Assembly: GCA_016937975.1 (NCBI GenBank)
Contig: JAFGVN010000088.1
Coordinates: forward strand, 1-47,088
DNA: 47,088 nucleotides
DNA from: Clostridia bacterium
Lineage (GTDB): Bacteria > Bacillota > Clostridia > Peptostreptococcales > Acidaminobacteraceae
Direction: 5' to 3'
The notes under the pieces are model-generated. The model was not told the DNA's origin and searched no databases. It worked only from the letters and a program-made list of their open reading frames with translations. The position numbers and the translations under genes are program-made. Every line of letters begins with the position of its first letter. Position 1 is the stretch's first letter. Positions 43,784 to 47,088 of this stretch are shown here, piece after piece.

Positions 43784-46700
43784 ATGAAACGTGTTGTCTC
43801 ATTATTTTTAATACTCATTGTTGTCTTACAGGGACTGACTTTTGCCAATGTGCCTGCAGATATTCCTGTGCCTGAATTAAAAGGGATGGATATGGGCAAT
43901 GCAGAATCTACTGAAATAGATGCTTATGATAAGGGTTTTGCAAGTTATGTCAATTCTTATTATTTAGATGCACAAAAAATGACATACTCCAGGGATATTG
44001 CTAGAATGGGAGCACTGGGGATTATCAAAAAAGAAGATTCAATGAATTATAATCCTGATGCCATGGTGACCAAGCAACAATTAATTGAATCTTTGGTTAG
44101 ACTTAATGGCAACGAGGCACAAGTGCTTCAAAATGTTTCGGCTCAGGCAGCAGGTATGAATCAAGCAACTTATGATCGGATGTTAAAGCAAGCCTATGTA
44201 GACCAAGCTGTAGCTTCTGGTATTGTCACTGCAAATGAAGTCATTGCTTTAAACACACCTGTTACAAAAGAACAAACAGCCCTTTGGGTGGCAAAACTCA
44301 TTGGTTTACAGGAAACTTTCCAAGATCAAAACAATCTTTATGCCTTTGGAGATTGGCAAAATATTAACCCTTCATCAAGGGGTTATATCGAAACCTTGGT
44401 GTCAAACCGCATCATGGATGTGGACAATGATGGTAACTTTAATCCAAATCGTGAAATAACAAAAGGTGAAATGGCTTACATCTTAAACAATGCATCTGTT
44501 GAATTATATGATGCTTTAAATATTACATCTAATTTTGGTTTGGTAATAGGACGAAAAGATGATCAGTTACAGGAGAGTACCTATACCGTTAATGAACAAA
44601 GATATGTTGTTAGAAATATGGATGGTACTTTAACAACTTTTGTTTCGAGACAAAACAGTAAAACAAAGGCTAGAAATGAGTTCGTACTTTTAGATGACAA
44701 TATTGTTAAACTTTCTCAGAATTTACAAGCTGGTGATCAAATTGAATATTTGGTGAGAGATAACCAAGTAGTTTATGTGGAGGTTTATACAGATGGCTCC
44801 ATTAAGGAACAAATTAAGAGAGAAAATGAGAATAATGAAAACACCACCATTTACTATGGTTATATAAACCAAAAAATAAGTGAAGAGAAATGGGAAGGTG
44901 GCAAATACTTAAGTATTGATCGAATGAGAACAACGATTTATAATGGTCTAGTTTTTGATATCGTCGTTGAAGAAGATTTAAATACAGGTGTTAAAAATGA
45001 CATTATTGTTTATAAGGATAATACCATTGGTGGTATTAGTTTATTAGAAACCGGTGATGTGGTGGAAATACTCGTACAAGATGAAACCAATATTATCTAT
45101 GTCAAAGTTTCTGATCCAACCAGTGGTCAGGTCAGTGGTACAGTGAGATATGTGGATACTGATTTTGAAACCGGTGTCACCATGTTAACCATTTTCGATT
45201 ATGACAACCAAATTAAAAAGTATGAAGTGGCAAGTTATGCATCTGTTGAAATCAACCATGAACTGGCAGAAATCTCAGATTTAAAATATGGACAAGATGT
45301 GATGTTGTCCATAACCAATGGCTATGTGACAAAAATTTCTGGAGAAACCTTCTTGAATCCAGGATTTATTCCGGATTATTCAAAAATGAGAACAGGAAAA
45401 GTCTCTTATGTCACAACTTTAGGTGATGTTGTAGTGAAGTATGACAATGGAAAGTCAGATACCATTGAAATACCAGATACCACAACGATCATAAAAGGTG
45501 GCAATATTATTTCTGCTCAAGCCATGCAGGAAGGTGATGCCATTAAAATCTATTTTAATGACATCTATTCCAATGAAGCTTCCTTAATTGAAGTAGAAGG
45601 TAAAGAACAGCTTATTCAAAATCTTTATAGAGGTTTGGTACAAGATGTTAACTTATATCGTAATGAGCTAACCATCATTGAACCTGCAGTGCTTAATAAT
45701 GCACAGTGGAAAAATGATGAAACAGCATATGCCAAAACTTTTACCATAGGTGACGACGTTGGAATCTATGTACGTGGTCAGCAAATAGATTTGGAAACCT
45801 TATCAAAACTGTACAGACAAAAACCTGTTTATCTTGCAGTAAAAGATGATTATTCACAAGAAGCAGTGGTTCAAGTCAGTGTTGCAATCGGAGGAGAGCA
45901 TTTCTCTGTAGATCGCGTTGAAGATATTGATAAAGTCGTTGGCAACATGGAGTTACAAGATAACAACAGTAATATTGTTTTCAATGAAGGTACAATCTTT
46001 TTAAAGAATTCCAAAATCGTAGATGCTTCCAACATAGATCAATGGGATGATGTTATTGTTGTATCCGATTATTATAAAGGTCAGGACAATGCCAATATCA
46101 TTAGAATTACTTCTGATGCAGAGAGAATCTTTGATAATATTCATATTGGTGCCCTTGAAGATGTGTATGGCTATACCTTTACACTTAGAAATTATGCAAC
46201 CATTTCTGGTAACCAGTGGTCGGATGTCAATCGCTCAACGTCTTCAATGTTCTTCTATTTCAATGAACTGGATATTGTGGATATTACCAATAAATTGGAC
46301 TTTAAAACCTTATCAAGTTATGAGTTCTATCATGGGGGTTATTCTCGTGAGGAGAATTTAAATGAGACCAGTGCAGGGTTAGATTATTATCGTTATTACA
46401 CCTATTTCGTAACTGATGAAGATCGTAAAGTTATAGGTATGAACATTAGACATTATGGCTTGTTGGATGGTCAAAACATTGATATGTTCACAACGGATGA
46501 AAATACCATCAAAACGACTCTCGATGAAAGATTACAAGCCATGGTTTTAACCAGAGGTACAGTGGTCTCGAAAGATGAAACATGGAATCGTCTTGAAATT
46601 ACAGATTCTCATGACTGGGCGGAAGACTTTGGTCGTTGGAATGCCAATAGAGGCAATTCCTCTGTAGAATACCGTGATGCCATTTTTGTAAAGAACAATC

Positions 46701-46795
46701 ATCGTATTACCATTGATGATATTAATCCAGGGGATTATATCTATGTGTTAAGAGATGATGAAGATGCTTTAGTCATCTTTGTAGAAGTGAGATGA
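43784..46795 (+). CDS. Large secreted SLH-domain protein
   Basis: The 1003-residue protein has a signal peptide (about 1-22, ending TFAN). Three SLH-like repeats cover about 62-245. The third is the clearest, with FGDWQNINPSSRGYIETLVSNRIMDV, a calcium-type loop DVDNDGNFNP near 211 and ITKGEMAYIL. The remaining 750 residues are beta-rich, with repeated segments of the type GxVxYVxTxxxxGVxxLTIFDYDNQIKKY, where small barrels of DUF-like repeats can be imagined; no enzyme motif was seen. Unlike the two short SLH proteins in this window, it carries its own large surface module. It is transcribed alone, and a strong terminator follows. It may be a structural S-layer component. Confidence 0.88.
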   Translation: MKRVVSLFLILIVVLQGLTFANVPADIPVPELKGMDMGNAESTEIDAYDKGFASYVNSYYLDAQKMTYSRDIARMGALGIIKKEDSMNYNPDAMVTKQQLIESLVRLNGNEAQVLQNVSAQAAGMNQATYDRMLKQAYVDQAVASGIVTANEVIALNTPVTKEQTALWVAKLIGLQETFQDQNNLYAFGDWQNINPSSRGYIETLVSNRIMDVDNDGNFNPNREITKGEMAYILNNASVELYDALNITSNFGLVIGRKDDQLQESTYTVNEQRYVVRNMDGTLTTFVSRQNSKTKARNEFVLLDDNIVKLSQNLQAGDQIEYLVRDNQVVYVEVYTDGSIKEQIKRENENNENTTIYYGYINQKISEEKWEGGKYLSIDRMRTTIYNGLVFDIVVEEDLNTGVKNDIIVYKDNTIGGISLLETGDVVEILVQDETNIIYVKVSDPTSGQVSGTVRYVDTDFETGVTMLTIFDYDNQIKKYEVASYASVEINHELAEISDLKYGQDVMLSITNGYVTKISGETFLNPGFIPDYSKMRTGKVSYVTTLGDVVVKYDNGKSDTIEIPDTTTIIKGGNIISAQAMQEGDAIKIYFNDIYSNEASLIEVEGKEQLIQNLYRGLVQDVNLYRNELTIIEPAVLNNAQWKNDETAYAKTFTIGDDVGIYVRGQQIDLETLSKLYRQKPVYLAVKDDYSQEAVVQVSVAIGGEHFSVDRVEDIDKVVGNMELQDNNSNIVFNEGTIFLKNSKIVDASNIDQWDDVIVVSDYYKGQDNANIIRITSDAERIFDNIHIGALEDVYGYTFTLRNYATISGNQWSDVNRSTSSMFFYFNELDIVDITNKLDFKTLSSYEFYHGGYSREENLNETSAGLDYYRYYTYFVTDEDRKVIGMNIRHYGLLDGQNIDMFTTDENTIKTTLDERLQAMVLTRGTVVSKDETWNRLEITDSHDWAEDFGRWNANRGNSSVEYRDAIFVKNNHRITIDDINPGDYIYVLRDDEDALVIFVEVR

Positions 46796-46804
46796 TCAAA
46801 TATT

Positions 46805-46831
46805 AACCCAGTTCCTATGAACTGGGTTTTT
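46805..46831 (+). terminator. Rho-independent terminator
   Basis: AACCCAGTTC (46805-46814), a CTAT loop and GAACTGGGTT (46819-46828) are followed by a short T run. Confidence 0.88.
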
Positions 46832-46922
46832 GTGTGCGTGGCATGTTTCCGAGCTAATGGGAAGACAAGCTTTGTAACTTTGTTTATACACTCTTAATAA
46901 TCTCATATTAATGGCATACAAC

Positions 46923-46970
46923 AAAATCAGTGTAATTTAAAGCCACATTTTAAATGACACTGATTTTTAT
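46923..46970. terminator. Long imperfect hairpin, probable bidirectional terminator
   Basis: AAAATCAGTGT (46923-46933) pairs with ACACTGATTTT (46957-46967). After one mismatch, ATTTAAA (46935-46941) pairs with TTTAAAT (46949-46955), around a seven-base loop. T runs lie outside on both strands, which suggests a converging gene beyond the right edge. Confidence 0.6.
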
Positions 46971-47016
46971 ATCCTTTATTCATTGTCTTTGAAAAACACG
47001 CTTTTAACTGAAAAAA

Positions 47017-47088
47017 TCAACTAATTCTCCCGCCTCTAAATGGAGTGAAGGCGGTGAGTCTCACAGAGAGTTGATTATTAGCCATGAA
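47017..47088 (-). other. G/C-rich hairpin cluster with an open minus-strand frame at the window edge
   Basis: AATCAACT (47015-47022) and AGTTGATT near 47067-47075 form an outer stem around an inner CGCCT/AGGCG hairpin. The minus strand is also open for 23 codons from the window edge to a TGA at 47017, reading ANNQLSVRLTAFTPFRGGR before the end. The stem could be a mobile-element end or a guide-RNA-like structure, or the frame could be the tail of a gene lying outside. The sequence seen is too short to decide. Confidence 0.3.

Noticed and set aside
46047-46361. A 104-codon plus-strand frame within the large SLH gene
   Set aside because: It lies wholly inside a well-supported gene in another frame, has no ribosome site and an unnatural composition.

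Overview
The window looks like about 47 kb of chromosome from a low-GC, anaerobic, amino-acid-fermenting Firmicute of the Clostridia type. The reasons are AT-rich codons, strong GGAGG ribosome sites, many U-tailed hairpin terminators, a complete lysine aminomutase operon, and many S-layer-homology (SLH) surface proteins. No rRNA, tRNA or CRISPR array was seen.

Layout. 1-130: three hairpins resembling the right end / guide-RNA region of an IS200/IS605-type (TnpB) element. 143-3608: a small membrane protein, a secreted LysM-alkaline phosphatase and a YibE/F-like membrane protein. 3609-3944: a control region with a near-consensus sigma-54 promoter, a strong hairpin and three copies of a 14-bp motif. 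3945-11223: the lysine fermentation operon kdd-kamA-kamB-kamC-kamD-kamE. 11279-13433: a NatAB-like ABC exporter on the minus strand. 14287-20705: a HipB-like regulator, a small SLH protein and a 1604-residue secreted protein. 20757-21911: a 43-residue secreted peptide gene divergent from an HTH-TPR regulator. 21926-26273: threonine-dehydratase-like, aminotransferase and ornithine-cyclodeaminase-like genes, divergent from a PucR-family regulator. 26346-30629: a DUF502 membrane protein, then a histidine kinase translationally coupled to an oligopeptide-binding lipoprotein. 30825-31010: a stand-alone sigma region-4 protein. 31113-33768: an MBOAT/DHHW O-acetylation pair. 33926-41666: a second small SLH protein plus giant secreted protein, the latter with IPT/TIG repeats. 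41787-46795: a chagasin-like secreted protein, a YefM/YoeB-type toxin-antitoxin pair and a 1003-residue SLH protein. 46796-47088: hairpins and the end of a possible minus-strand frame.

How it fits together. The first third is catabolic: D/L-lysine is rearranged by two aminomutases and oxidised by Kdd, with nitrogen-related sigma-54 control suggested by the promoter. The rest is dominated by the cell envelope: three SLH proteins, two giant secreted partners, and an acyl-transfer pair that could modify the cell-wall polymer to which SLH domains bind.

The best candidate for an undescribed system is the divergent peptide/regulator pair at 20757-21911. It has the layout of an RRNPP-type (Rgg, PlcR) peptide-pheromone circuit: a strong ribosome site, a signal peptide ending in AKA, an 18-residue exported tail, an HTH-TPR receptor, and two inverted repeats lying on the overlapping divergent promoters. 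The peptide gene is too short for ordinary ORF calling. All functional assignments rest on reading motifs by eye; no database search was run.
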